Below are positions 1 through 7,864 of a stretch of 64,000 nt of DNA, piece after piece; within the stretch, counting starts at the first letter, position 1, and every line of letters starts with the position of its first letter. Source of the DNA: Halodesulfovibrio sp. (GTDB lineage Bacteria > Desulfobacterota > Desulfovibrionia > Desulfovibrionales > Desulfovibrionaceae); assembly GCF_025210605.1 (NCBI RefSeq), contig NZ_JAOARI010000031.1:113631-177630 (forward strand). Reading direction: 5' to 3'. Made by a program: the position numbers and the translations under genes. Below the pieces are notes generated by a model that had not been told where the DNA came from, searched no databases, and was given only the letters and a program-made list of their open reading frames with translations.

Positions 1-381
1 CCCTGTCGAAATATCTACTGTGATGAGAATAGAATACTGGCGCAAATGCCCAAGAGGGAGGTCGTTTTTCTTATCTGAGTGAATGCCGCGTTCTTTTAAT
101 CCGTAGGTGTACGAAAGGTAGCCGAATGACTCGCTCCCCGTGTCAAAGCAGAAGGATTTGATCTCTTCCCGCGTAGTTTGCGGCTGCACAATGAGTTCTG
201 CGACAGGGTCTATGCCGATAATGCATTTATTTGCAGAACGGCGAAGCGGAGTATCGTCATCTGTAACACCGGATAAAAACATGTCGGCATCATAGATAGT
301 CGCAAATCCGTTGAACAGTGCGGCGAGTTTTGATCGCTGTACTCTGCCTGCTTCAAGAAAGACCGAAAAAGCGCATTGCAT
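1..381 (-). CDS. Chorismate-binding enzyme, PabB/TrpE-like, N-terminal part only
   Basis: The first 127 codons of a minus-strand gene that runs off the window. It starts at ATG 381 (MQCAFSVFLEAGRVQR...) and overlaps the end of the pabA-like gene by 29 bases in another frame, so the two are translationally linked. The visible part holds PRRSANKC-like text (LRRSANKCIIGIDPVAEL) and a GYLSYTYG stretch, as in the N-terminal domain of aminodeoxychorismate and anthranilate synthase large subunits. The catalytic chorismate-binding domain is outside the window. The tight pairing with a glutamine amidotransferase subunit supports aminodeoxychorismate synthase component I (folate branch), but component I of anthranilate synthase cannot be excluded. 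Confidence 0.6.
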   Translation of the reverse strand, partial: MQCAFSVFLEAGRVQRSKLAALFNGFATIYDADMFLSGVTDDDTPLRRSANKCIIGIDPVAELIVQPQTTREEIKSFCFDTGSESFGYLSYTYGLKERGIHSDKKNDLPLGHLRQYSILITVDISTG

Positions 382-907
382 GGTGTATGTACCACTCACC
401 CTGATCCGTTAGAAACGATTCAGGATGGAACTGAAGCCCCATTATAGGGCGGGTTTTGTGTTCGATAATCATGGGGATGTCACTCCCTGCCAAGGTTGCT
501 GTAACCTGTAATCCGTCGCCAATGGATGAAAGGTAGAGAGAGTGGTAGCGAGCGACTGTTCGTAATGTTCCGTCGTCAAGTTCAAGCGAGTCTGTTTTAC
601 CGTGGACACAATTGGGAAGTCTGTCCGTGGTTCCACCAAAAAAGCGGTTGATAATCTGCATTCCCATGCAGATGCCTAGTACGGGTTTGCCGCTTTTAAA
701 AACATAGTCGTATGCACTGTATTCGTCTGGATGCCCCGGTCCCGGTGAAATAACGATTAAATCGTAGTTTGCGAACGGATAGCCCTGTAATGCTGCTCCA
801 TCCTCGCCGTAGGAAATAATGTCCGGCTTAGAGGACGTAGCCGCCACAAGAAGATGTTCCAGATTGCGGGTAAAACTATCGTTGTTATCAATCAATACAA
901 TGTGCAC
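353..907 (-). CDS. pabA: Glutamine amidotransferase subunit of aminodeoxychorismate/anthranilate synthase
   Basis: A 184-aa class I glutamine amidotransferase that releases ammonia from glutamine for its partner chorismate-using subunit. Visible motifs: SPGPG (residues 54-58), nucleophile Cys80 in GICMGMQ, and His161/Glu163 in LQFHPES, so the catalytic triad is complete. Length is normal for PabA/TrpG. The gene overlaps the downstream pabB-like gene by 29 bases and lies just before pgeF and 5-formyl-THF cyclo-ligase. The nearby folate enzyme favours the p-aminobenzoate role over tryptophan synthesis. The call of family is firm; the choice of PabA over TrpG is inference. Confidence 0.85.
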   Translation of the reverse strand: MHIVLIDNNDSFTRNLEHLLVAATSSKPDIISYGEDGAALQGYPFANYDLIVISPGPGHPDEYSAYDYVFKSGKPVLGICMGMQIINRFFGGTTDRLPNCVHGKTDSLELDDGTLRTVARYHSLYLSSIGDGLQVTATLAGSDIPMIIEHKTRPIMGLQFHPESFLTDQGEWYIHHAMRFFGLS

Positions 908-919
908 AGCTCGTTCCTG

Positions 920-1672
920 TTACAGTTCCGGATCAATCCAGATGACAGAAGCCTGCCTTCCGGTGACTCTGTCACGACGGTACGAATAAAAATCGTCTTC
1001 AAGCGTTTTGGTGCAAAGGTCAAGGCTGAAAATTTGCTTTTCTGGGATTCCTGCAAGCTGGAGCTGGTGCTTTGTCAACTGCCATAAATCCATCATCTTG
1101 GTATCCTTGTTGAACCAGCGCACCCATTCTACGCCCCATTCATTTTCGAAATTGATAAATTGTGCTTCTGCTGGGCCTAGGCTAGGGCCGCGCACTGCAA
1201 AAACATCTGAAGGGGAAATACTGTACTTTGTGCAGAATGCTTCTACGCCTGAAACAGGAAATGCAATACGGTTGCCACGCCAGCCTACATGCAGCCCCGC
1301 AATGTATTTGCCGCTTTTGTGTGCCAACAATACGGGTTGGCAATCTGCCGTCTTAATTATCAGTGCCTTATTCGGCTTGCTGGTGGCGCTCCCGTCTGCT
1401 TCCAATACGGCAGCTTCTCCAGAGGGCGTTTCAGGTGGATCAAATTCGACGATATCCCCATGCACTTGTTTCAGTTCACACCATGAGCGAATCCCAAGTT
1501 CTTTTTGCAGACGCAAACGATTGTAGACAACGTGTTTGGGGTTATCTCCGACATCCATGGATATGTTGCTAGCCATGTATGCGCCTGTGCTTTCGCCGCC
1601 CAGACGATTCTGAAAAAAACAGCGGACATGTGGAATGCCCGGAAACGAAAAATTGATGCCGCCTACAGCCAT
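920..1672 (-). CDS. pgeF: Purine nucleoside phosphorylase / LACC1-YfiH family protein
   Basis: A 250-aa protein of the YfiH/YlmD/LACC1 family, once called multicopper polyphenol oxidase and now known as zinc-dependent purine nucleoside phosphorylases with adenosine deaminase activity; the E. coli member also removes a wrong amino acid from peptidoglycan precursors. The metal and active-site motifs are clear: QVHG (His71), TADC (Cys111) and LHVGWRG (His128). It overlaps the upstream 5-formyl-THF cyclo-ligase gene by 10 bases, so both are probably one transcript. The precise substrate is not visible in the sequence. Confidence 0.88.
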   Translation of the reverse strand: MAVGGINFSFPGIPHVRCFFQNRLGGESTGAYMASNISMDVGDNPKHVVYNRLRLQKELGIRSWCELKQVHGDIVEFDPPETPSGEAAVLEADGSATSKPNKALIIKTADCQPVLLAHKSGKYIAGLHVGWRGNRIAFPVSGVEAFCTKYSISPSDVFAVRGPSLGPAEAQFINFENEWGVEWVRWFNKDTKMMDLWQLTKHQLQLAGIPEKQIFSLDLCTKTLEDDFYSYRRDRVTGRQASVIWIDPEL

Positions 1673-2241
1673 TGCAAAGCCTCCTCAGTGCACAGTGCAT
1701 GCATAGTCTTATCCCAAGGGTCAGTTGTTAGCGCTGGGACTATCTGAAAAGAATAAGCCAATCCAACAAAGGTTGCATGATTAAAAGCTGCCCTGCTCAG
1801 CATTCTATCATAGTATCCGCCGCCGAAGCCAAGTCTGTTTCCTGTGGCATCGAATGCTACGCCGGGAACAATAACAAGGGAAGGCGAAAATTCAGGGTCA
1901 TCATAATCGACCACAGTACAGTGAGCGCGGGGTTCAAGTATGCCATATGTTCCCTTTTCCAGCTCGTGCTCGCCCTTGCAATGCACAAGGGACATTTGCC
2001 CGTTAGTGTCGTCGCAGCGGGGGAGAAGAAGCTTTCTGCCGGAAGCCCATATGTCATTCAGGAGTAAATCTGTTCGTAACTCGTTGCGTATTGGCGAATA
2101 AATGATGACTTGCTGTGACTGTTTCCAGATGTTGTCAGCCATAAGGTTTTGTTGCGCCAGAATGGATGCCTCCTGAACAAAAATTGCATCAAGATTTTGT
2201 CGTTCGGTAAGGAGCTTTTTGCGTAATTCTGCTTTTGTCAC
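1663..2241 (-). CDS. 5-formyltetrahydrofolate cyclo-ligase
   Basis: A 192-aa enzyme that converts 5-formyl-THF to 5,10-methenyl-THF with ATP, salvaging a storage form of folate. The signature GFGGGYYDRML lies at about residues 138-148, and the N-terminus starts with the usual MTKAELRKKLL basic helix. Length is typical. It is the first gene of the minus-strand group that continues into pgeF (10-base overlap) and then the pabA/pabB-like pair. The start at 2241 has an AGGAG-like sequence close upstream in the minus strand. Confidence 0.9.
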   Translation of the reverse strand: MTKAELRKKLLTERQNLDAIFVQEASILAQQNLMADNIWKQSQQVIIYSPIRNELRTDLLLNDIWASGRKLLLPRCDDTNGQMSLVHCKGEHELEKGTYGILEPRAHCTVVDYDDPEFSPSLVIVPGVAFDATGNRLGFGGGYYDRMLSRAAFNHATFVGLAYSFQIVPALTTDPWDKTMHALCTEEALQWL

Positions 2242-2447
2242 AATTTCTCCTGAATAAAGCTGGGTAGAATGGCATGAGATGTGAGTATATGTTCAATCTT
2301 GCGTAGCATGTGTAGTATGCATGCTCAACACTTTTACTGCACTGACTGAAGAAAAACAGGCATCAACGGTTGCAAATGATTGCTTTTGAGTCAACTATGT
2401 GGGGCGGGAAAAAATTTCATAAACTCTTGCAGGTTACGGAGTGTATA

Positions 2448-3113
2448 ATGAGTGATTTTTGGATTTGTATTGGTGATATTCATGATGAAGTTGCACGCCT
2501 TACCGATATTCCGGAACTTGCGCAGGCAAGCGGTGTTATTATTAGTGGTGACTTAACCATGGCGAAAGGCGCGCCAGCTGCGCGTCGTGTTATTGACGCA
2601 GTAGCGGCGATTAACCCTGTTATCTATGCTCAGATCGGCAATATGGACAAACCGGAAGTAACGGAGTTCTTGCAGGAGCTGGGCTGTAATATTCATAGGA
2701 CAGTTGCAGAGTTAACGCCTTCTGTAGGTGTCATGGGCGTTGGCACTTCTGGTATTACGCCATTTAATACGCCTTCTGAAACACCGGATGAAACACTCGG
2801 TGCATGGCTGGATGAGACCTACGCGCAGGCATCGCAGTATGATGCGACAGTTGTTGTCGTACATGATCCGCCGTTCGGAACAAAGTGTGATGACTTGGGG
2901 AACGGCGTACATGTAGGCAGTAAGGCAGTGCGTGCGTTTATTGAGAAAGAACAGCCACCGTTAGTGTTATGTGGACATATTCACGAGGCGCGATCCGCTG
3001 ATACCATTGGTGCAACTACTGTAATCAATACAGGAATGCTCTCTGCTGGTGGGTATGCAAAGATTACTATTGAAGGCGCTGCCGTGCAGGCGGAGCTGTG
3101 TATACTGGAATAG
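2448..3113 (+). CDS. Calcineurin-like metallophosphoesterase
   Basis: A 221-aa protein with the full metallophosphoesterase motif set: GDIHD (Asp10, His12), SGDL (Asp35), GNMD (Asn65), a VVVHDPPFG block and GHIHEA near the C-terminus. These ligate the two-metal centre. I start at ATG 2448 because GGAG lies 7 bases before it; a longer frame begins at 2370 but has no ribosome-binding site. It resembles small cytosolic phosphoesterases of unknown substrate. Just downstream lies the initiator tRNA, transcribed separately. Confidence 0.85.
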   Translation: MSDFWICIGDIHDEVARLTDIPELAQASGVIISGDLTMAKGAPAARRVIDAVAAINPVIYAQIGNMDKPEVTEFLQELGCNIHRTVAELTPSVGVMGVGTSGITPFNTPSETPDETLGAWLDETYAQASQYDATVVVVHDPPFGTKCDDLGNGVHVGSKAVRAFIEKEQPPLVLCGHIHEARSADTIGATTVINTGMLSAGGYAKITIEGAAVQAELCILE

Positions 3114-3244
3114 CGGTCTGACGGTACGTTGTTCTGCTTTTTTATATAGTCCATTTCATGGCAAATTATACATAAGATAAGTATGTTATGTAATAAACTA
3201 AAGTGCACCTGCTTTTTGTATTAGTTTTTTTTAGAAAAAAAATA

Positions 3245-3273
3245 TTGACAGTTGTGCTCAGGACGTATAGTTA
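3245..3273 (+). promoter_or_regulatory. Sigma-70-type promoter for the initiator tRNA
   Basis: TTGACA at 3245-3250 is followed after 17 bases by TAGTTA (3268-3273); TATAGT at 3266 is a close alternative -10 with a shorter spacer. The site lies about 60 bases upstream of the tRNA-fMet. The same TTGAC-N17-TAGT pattern precedes tRNA-Val near 63.8 kb. Confidence 0.6.
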
Positions 3274-3332
3274 TGTCCACCTCGAGAGGGAATTGCTTTC
3301 AGAGCAAGAACCGCATCGTAAACAAGCTATGA

Positions 3333-3409
3333 CGCGGGGTGGAGCAGCTCGGTAGCTCGTCGGGCTCATAACCCGAAGGCCGTAGGTTCAAATCCTGCCC
3401 CCGCTACCA
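3333..3409 (+). tRNA. Initiator tRNA-fMet (CAT anticodon), CCA encoded
   Basis: A 77-nt cloverleaf with anticodon CAT. Two initiator hallmarks are visible: the first base pair is unpaired (C1 opposite T72 in CGCGGGG...CCCCGCT), and the anticodon stem carries three consecutive G-C pairs (GGG/CCC). The ACCA end is encoded. It is followed by a strong terminator and by infA, so initiator tRNA and initiation factor 1 sit together. Confidence 0.95.
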
Positions 3410-3415
3410 ATATTT

Positions 3416-3440
3416 AACCCCCCTGCATTGCAGGGGGGTT
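3416..3440 (+). terminator. Rho-independent terminator after tRNA-fMet
   Basis: A GC-rich inverted repeat with arms AACCCCCCTGCA and TGCAGGGGGGTT around one base, just 7 bases after the tRNA, followed by ATTGTGTT. Confidence 0.8.
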
Positions 3441-3482
3441 ATTGTGTTATGTACTCCCGGCGTTAAATAAAGGAGATCGCAG

Positions 3483-3701
3483 ATGGCAAAAGAAGAAGCC
3501 ATTCAAGTAAACGGTGAAGTTATGGAAGCGTTGCCTAACGCAATGTTCCTCGTTCGCCTCGAAAACGGTCATGAATGTCTCGCACACATCTCCGGTAAAA
3601 TGCGTAAATTCCGTATTCGCGTACTTCCAGGAGATACAGTTACTGTAGAACTTTCACCTTATGATCTTACTCGTGGTCGCATTACTTTCCGTCCACGTTA
3701 G
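3483..3701 (+). CDS. infA: Translation initiation factor IF-1
   Basis: A 72-aa S1/OB-fold protein beginning [19 protein letters not shown], the standard IF-1 length and sequence pattern ([24 protein letters not shown], ending RGRITFRPR). It binds the 30S A site during initiation. GGAG lies 8 bases upstream of ATG. A terminator follows 41 bases downstream. It stands alone, next to the initiator tRNA rather than in a ribosomal protein operon. Confidence 0.97.
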   Translation: MAKEEAIQVNGEVMEALPNAMFLVRLENGHECLAHISGKMRKFRIRVLPGDTVTVELSPYDLTRGRITFRPR

Positions 3702-3742
3702 GTTCGATATATAAGGCGTTCGTTTGTTCAAGCGTAACGAAT

Positions 3743-3776
3743 AAAGCCCGCTCTGAAATTTTTCAGAGCGGGCTTT
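3743..3776. terminator. Bidirectional terminator between infA and the opp genes
   Basis: Inverted repeat AAAGCCCGCTCTGA / TCAGAGCGGGCTTT with a short loop. It has an A-run on one side and T-run on the other, so it can end both infA (plus) and the convergent oppF-like gene (minus). Confidence 0.85.
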
Positions 3777-3800
3777 GTTATTGTGTATTGTGTGCTGGAA

Positions 3801-4829
3801 TTATGATGGAATGTGCGTTGCACGACCTTCCTGAACAGCATGACAAGCACAGATTGTACCATTATCAAGTGTCATTGCGTGTGGCACTTCATTAACACAG
3901 CGTTGGTTTGCAAGGCGACAACGACCATGGAAAACACAACCGGTAGGCAGGCTGATCGGGGTCGGTACATCACCGGTAAGTTTGATGTGTGAAAAGCCTT
4001 TTTTGCCCATGCGAGGAATCGCGGACAACAATGCTTTTGTGTATGGATGCTGCGGGTTGGAAAATAACTCTTTGGCATCTGCAAGTTCACACAATGAACC
4101 TAAGTACATAACTGCTACTCTGTTGGAGATATGCTCAACAACAGATAAGTCGTGACTGATGAAGAGGTATGTCAGGTTCCGGTCACGCTGTAAGTCCATC
4201 ATCAGGTTAAGCACCTGAGCCTGAATGGATACGTCAAGCGCAGAGATTGGCTCGTCAGCAACGATGAATTCTGGCTCAAGAACAAGTGCTCGGGCAATGG
4301 AGATTCGCTGGCGCTGACCGCCGGAGAATTCGTGCGGGTAGCGTTCGCCCCAAACAGGGTTGATGCCTACCTGCTCCATTACGTCTGCAACACGCTGTTT
4401 AACATCAGCGTCGCTGTATTCCGGAAAATGGAAACGTACAGGTTCTTCAAGAATCTGAGAAACTTTCATACGCGGGTTTAATGACGCGTACGGGTCCTGA
4501 AAGATCATCTGTGCTGCTGTGCGGAACTCCTTACGCTCTGCACCGGACTTGTTGTCCACACGCTCGCCACGGTAATAAACCTGTCCGCCTGTCGGTTCGT
4601 ATAAACCGATGACGGTACGTGCGAGTGTGGACTTACCACAGCCTGACTCACCTACTACAGAAAGGGTTTCGCCTTTCTGAATTTCAAAGCTCACATCGTT
4701 TACAGCATGAACAACTGTTTTTTTGCGTGTAAGCTTGCCTCCTTCGAACCCAAGCTGGTCAAGAAAGCCGCCGGAAATATCGAAGTGTTTTACCAGATTT
4801 TTAATTTTAAGAAGAGGTGTATTACTCAT
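3801..4829 (-). CDS. Peptide ABC transporter ATP-binding protein, OppF/DppF type
   Basis: A 342-aa ATPase for an oligopeptide/dipeptide importer. Walker A GESGCGKST (60-68), Q-loop near QDPYASLNP, signature FSGGQRQR (168-175), Walker B FIVADEP, and a C-terminal oligopeptide-type extension with Cys residues (CVFHGRCRLANQRC) that in this family can bind a [4Fe-4S] cluster. It is the last gene of the five-gene operon and lies 3 bases after the OppD-like gene. It acts at the cytoplasmic face of the inner membrane as partner of that second ATPase. Confidence 0.92.
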   Translation of the reverse strand: MSNTPLLKIKNLVKHFDISGGFLDQLGFEGGKLTRKKTVVHAVNDVSFEIQKGETLSVVGESGCGKSTLARTVIGLYEPTGGQVYYRGERVDNKSGAERKEFRTAAQMIFQDPYASLNPRMKVSQILEEPVRFHFPEYSDADVKQRVADVMEQVGINPVWGERYPHEFSGGQRQRISIARALVLEPEFIVADEPISALDVSIQAQVLNLMMDLQRDRNLTYLFISHDLSVVEHISNRVAVMYLGSLCELADAKELFSNPQHPYTKALLSAIPRMGKKGFSHIKLTGDVPTPISLPTGCVFHGRCRLANQRCVNEVPHAMTLDNGTICACHAVQEGRATHIPS

Positions 4830-4832
4830 CGC

Positions 4833-5792
4833 CTACTCCACAACATGACAGGCAGCGAACACGCCGGATTTTTTACGTTCGAGCTCCGGCACCACTTCAA
4901 AACAGATGTCTTTACAGTAGTCGCAACGGTTGTTGAATGCGCAGCCTTTAGGAATATTAGTAAGGCTAGGCATAGAGCCGCGAATCTGGTTAAGACGATC
5001 ACCTTCGGCGCCGTCCGGTAATGCTGCAATAAGTCCCTGTGTGTATGGGTGGGTAGGAGTTGCACAGACAGTGTCTGTTGAACCCATCTCAACAATACGA
5101 CCAGCGTACATAACAGCAATTTTTTCTGTAACCTGAGAAACAACACCAAGATCGTGTGTGATAAGGATAAGCCCCATGTTGTCCTTCTCGCACAGCTCGA
5201 GAAGCAGATCCATGATCTCAGCCTGAATGGTTACATCAAGTGCCGTTGTAGGCTCATCAGCAATGATGAGTGCAGGGTCTGTCAGCAAAGCAATAGCAAT
5301 AACAATACGCTGACGCATACCACCGGAAAATTCATGCGGGTACTGTTTGAGGCGTTTTTCCGGTGAAGGAATGTACACCTTGCGCAGTTTTTCCAGAGCG
5401 ATTTTCTCAGCTTCTTTTTTAGACACTTTGCTGTGCGCAAGCACAGTCTCAATCATCTGTTGACCAATGGTCAAAACAGGGTTGAGCGTCATCATTGGGT
5501 CCTGAAAGATCATGGAAATGCGATTGCCGCGAATAGTACGCAGCTGCTTGTTATCAAGCTTCGCTAAATCCTGACCCTCGAACATTACAGAACCACTGGC
5601 GATAAAGCCCGGTTTTGAAATCTGGTTGATGACAGAGAAGCCGGTAACAGATTTGCCTGCGCCGGATTCGCCTACAAGACCGAGGCGTTCGCCTTTATCT
5701 ACAGAAAACGAAACATTATTTACAGCCGTAAGCGCAATGTCGCGCATACGGAACTGAACTACTATGTCTTTTACATCTAAAAGGTGTTCCAT
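4833..5792 (-). CDS. Peptide ABC transporter ATP-binding protein, OppD/DppD type
   Basis: A 319-aa ATPase with Walker A GESGAGKS (41-48), signature FSGGMRQR (155-162), Walker B LIIADEP and the usual Cys-containing C-terminal domain (CAFNNRCDYCKDIC). It pairs with the OppF-like subunit to power the importer. It starts 6 bases after the permease gene ends, so translation is probably coupled. Confidence 0.92.
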   Translation of the reverse strand: MEHLLDVKDIVVQFRMRDIALTAVNNVSFSVDKGERLGLVGESGAGKSVTGFSVINQISKPGFIASGSVMFEGQDLAKLDNKQLRTIRGNRISMIFQDPMMTLNPVLTIGQQMIETVLAHSKVSKKEAEKIALEKLRKVYIPSPEKRLKQYPHEFSGGMRQRIVIAIALLTDPALIIADEPTTALDVTIQAEIMDLLLELCEKDNMGLILITHDLGVVSQVTEKIAVMYAGRIVEMGSTDTVCATPTHPYTQGLIAALPDGAEGDRLNQIRGSMPSLTNIPKGCAFNNRCDYCKDICFEVVPELERKKSGVFAACHVVE

Positions 5793-5798
5793 TGTTCC

Positions 5799-6710
5799 TT
5801 AGTCCTTATACAGTTTTGGATTCAGGAAGTCCCTGAGCCAGTCACCGAGCAAGTTGATGGATAATACCAGCAGTACGAGAACGAGTCCCGGGAACAGGGT
5901 GATCCACCAGCTGCCACTCATAAAGTAGGCAAAGCCGGATTTAATAAGAGAACCGAGTGAAGGCTGGTTAACAGGCATACCAAGCCCGAGGAAAGAAAGT
6001 GCAGCTTCACTCATTACAGCGTTAGCAACCTGAACTGTAGAAATAACCAGAACAGGAGTCAGGGTGTTAGGAAGAATATGACGGAACATAATACGCATTG
6101 GGCGAAGTCCGATAACGCGTGCTGCTTCAACGTATTCTTTCTTTTTCTCTGCAAGTACGGAGGCGCGTACAGTACGTGCGTACTGTGGCCATTCAGAGAA
6201 CCCGATAACAAAAATAAGGAATGGAACAGCAACATCTGCATAGCGTGAAACACCCAGTGCTGCCTGCAAAATTGCACCAAAGAAGATTGCAACCATGTAT
6301 GATGAGAAGGAAAGCTGCACATCAGCAACACGCATCAGGAAGGTGTCTACTCGACCGCCCTTGTAACCTGCTGTTAAGCCGATGATGATTCCCAGAAAAG
6401 ACTGCAATGCAACCGCACCAAGACCAATGAGGAGTGAAATGCGGGTTCCGTATAAAATTGTAGACCAGATGTCGCGTCCCTGTGCATCTGTACCTAACCA
6501 GAAGGAATCAAGTCCTTCCGGTGTCCACATAGGCGGTGTTTCAGCATCCATCAAATCGATAGTTGCACCGTCGTACGGGTTTTGTGTTGCAAGCACTGGC
6601 GCAAGAATCGCCATTAAAAGCAGAATAACTAAAATAATGAAACTGCCGACCGCAACAGGGTCACGGCGGAAGCTATACCAAAAGTAGGTATCTTTAAATT
6701 TTTGCCACAT
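5799..6710 (-). CDS. Peptide ABC transporter permease, OppC/DppC type
   Basis: A 303-aa inner-membrane permease with an N-terminal OppC region (FWYSFRRDPVAVGSF), about six hydrophobic segments and the EAA loop (EYVEAARVIGLRPMRIMFRHILPN) that contacts the ATPases. GGAGGAAG precedes its ATG and overlaps the end of the OppB-like gene 3 bases upstream, showing coupled expression. Confidence 0.92.
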   Translation of the reverse strand: MWQKFKDTYFWYSFRRDPVAVGSFIILVILLLMAILAPVLATQNPYDGATIDLMDAETPPMWTPEGLDSFWLGTDAQGRDIWSTILYGTRISLLIGLGAVALQSFLGIIIGLTAGYKGGRVDTFLMRVADVQLSFSSYMVAIFFGAILQAALGVSRYADVAVPFLIFVIGFSEWPQYARTVRASVLAEKKKEYVEAARVIGLRPMRIMFRHILPNTLTPVLVISTVQVANAVMSEAALSFLGLGMPVNQPSLGSLIKSGFAYFMSGSWWITLFPGLVLVLLVLSINLLGDWLRDFLNPKLYKD

Positions 6711-6713
6711 GGA

Positions 6714-7691
6714 TTACTTCCTCCCCGAAACACGAACCATTGGGTTAACCAGTCCGTAAATAATATCCACAACGGTGTTCACGATTACAAAAAGAACACC
6801 AACGAAAACAAGGTATGCAACGAGCAAAGCGGTGTCGGAGCGTTCTACAGCTTCAATGAACATGAAGCCCATACCCTGCCACTGGAATACTGTTTCAGTG
6901 AGGATTGTGTACGCAATCATAATACCAAGCTGTACGCCACCCACTGTAATAACAGGAAGAAGGGTGTTTTTAAATGCATGCACCATCAGAACGCGGGTCG
7001 GGTTAAGACCTTTTGCGTGGGCAAATTTAACGTACTCTGTTTGCAACACTTCAACCATTTCCGCTCTGATAAGGCGGATAAAAAGTGGGAGCATAATGGA
7101 AGAAAGCGCAATAGTAGGAAGGATAAGGTGTTTAAGAGCCTTCCAGCTTAAAAAGTTACTTTCCCATCCCGGGAACAGGGCTTCCGTTGGGCCTCGACCA
7201 TAGGAAGGAAGCCAGTGCAGCTCTACCGCAAAGACGTAGATGAGTAAGAGTGCGGTAAGGAAAACAGGAATAGAAACACCAACGATACTGGCTCCCATAA
7301 ATAAACGGGCAAGCCACGAACGTGGTTTAACAGCTGCATAAATACCGATAGGCACGGAAAGAACAATAATGACGATGGCACTTGCTATAACAAGTTCCAG
7401 AGTCGCAGGAGCCTTTTTTAAAATTACCTCAGTAGCTGGTTTGCGGTAAAAGAAGGAACGACCAAGATCGCCGTGCGCAGCTTTTTTTACAAATCGTACC
7501 CACTGAACCACAACTGGGTCATTGAGACCCAGCTGGTCGCGAATTGCTTCACGCTCAGCAGCGGAAACGTTAATTCCGACCATCTCACGAACTGGATCAC
7601 CGAACGAATATTTAATACCGAACCCGATGATGGATATGACAAACATGACGATTAACGCCTGCGTCACTCTTCGAACAATAAAAGCAAACAT
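6714..7691 (-). CDS. Peptide ABC transporter permease, OppB/DppB type
   Basis: A 325-aa permease starting MFAFIVRRVTQALIVMFVIS, with the typical first membrane helix, a periplasmic domain, and the EAA loop EYVKFAHAKGLNPTRVLMVHAFKNTLLP. With OppC it forms the transmembrane channel. A 173-base gap with hairpins separates it from the binding-protein gene upstream, which would let the binding protein be made in excess. Confidence 0.92.
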   Translation of the reverse strand: MFAFIVRRVTQALIVMFVISIIGFGIKYSFGDPVREMVGINVSAAEREAIRDQLGLNDPVVVQWVRFVKKAAHGDLGRSFFYRKPATEVILKKAPATLELVIASAIVIIVLSVPIGIYAAVKPRSWLARLFMGASIVGVSIPVFLTALLLIYVFAVELHWLPSYGRGPTEALFPGWESNFLSWKALKHLILPTIALSSIMLPLFIRLIRAEMVEVLQTEYVKFAHAKGLNPTRVLMVHAFKNTLLPVITVGGVQLGIMIAYTILTETVFQWQGMGFMFIEAVERSDTALLVAYLVFVGVLFVIVNTVVDIIYGLVNPMVRVSGRK

Positions 7692-7835
7692 ATGGGGTGT
7701 TAGGGGTTAAAGGTGAATTAATTCCCAGTATCTTAAAACCGAAGAGAACCGGCACAAAGGTCGGTTCAATGGTTCCGCGCTGTGAGCGGAGAACTGAGCA
7801 GACAGGCAGTTGCCTGTTTGTCTCCATCATTAAAG

Positions 7836-7855
7836 GGGGCGGCAAAAGCCGCCCC
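7836..7855 (-). terminator. Hairpin between binding-protein and permease genes (partial terminator)
   Basis: Perfect 8-bp stem GGGGCGGC/GCCGCCCC with an AAAA loop, 10 bases after the binding-protein stop codon, followed on the minus strand by only a short T stretch (CTTTAATG). A second weaker hairpin (AGACAGGCA.../TGCCTGTTTGTCT) lies near 7799-7822. The likely effect is mRNA stabilisation or partial termination, giving more binding protein than transporter. Confidence 0.6.
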
Positions 7856-7864
7856 TGATATATG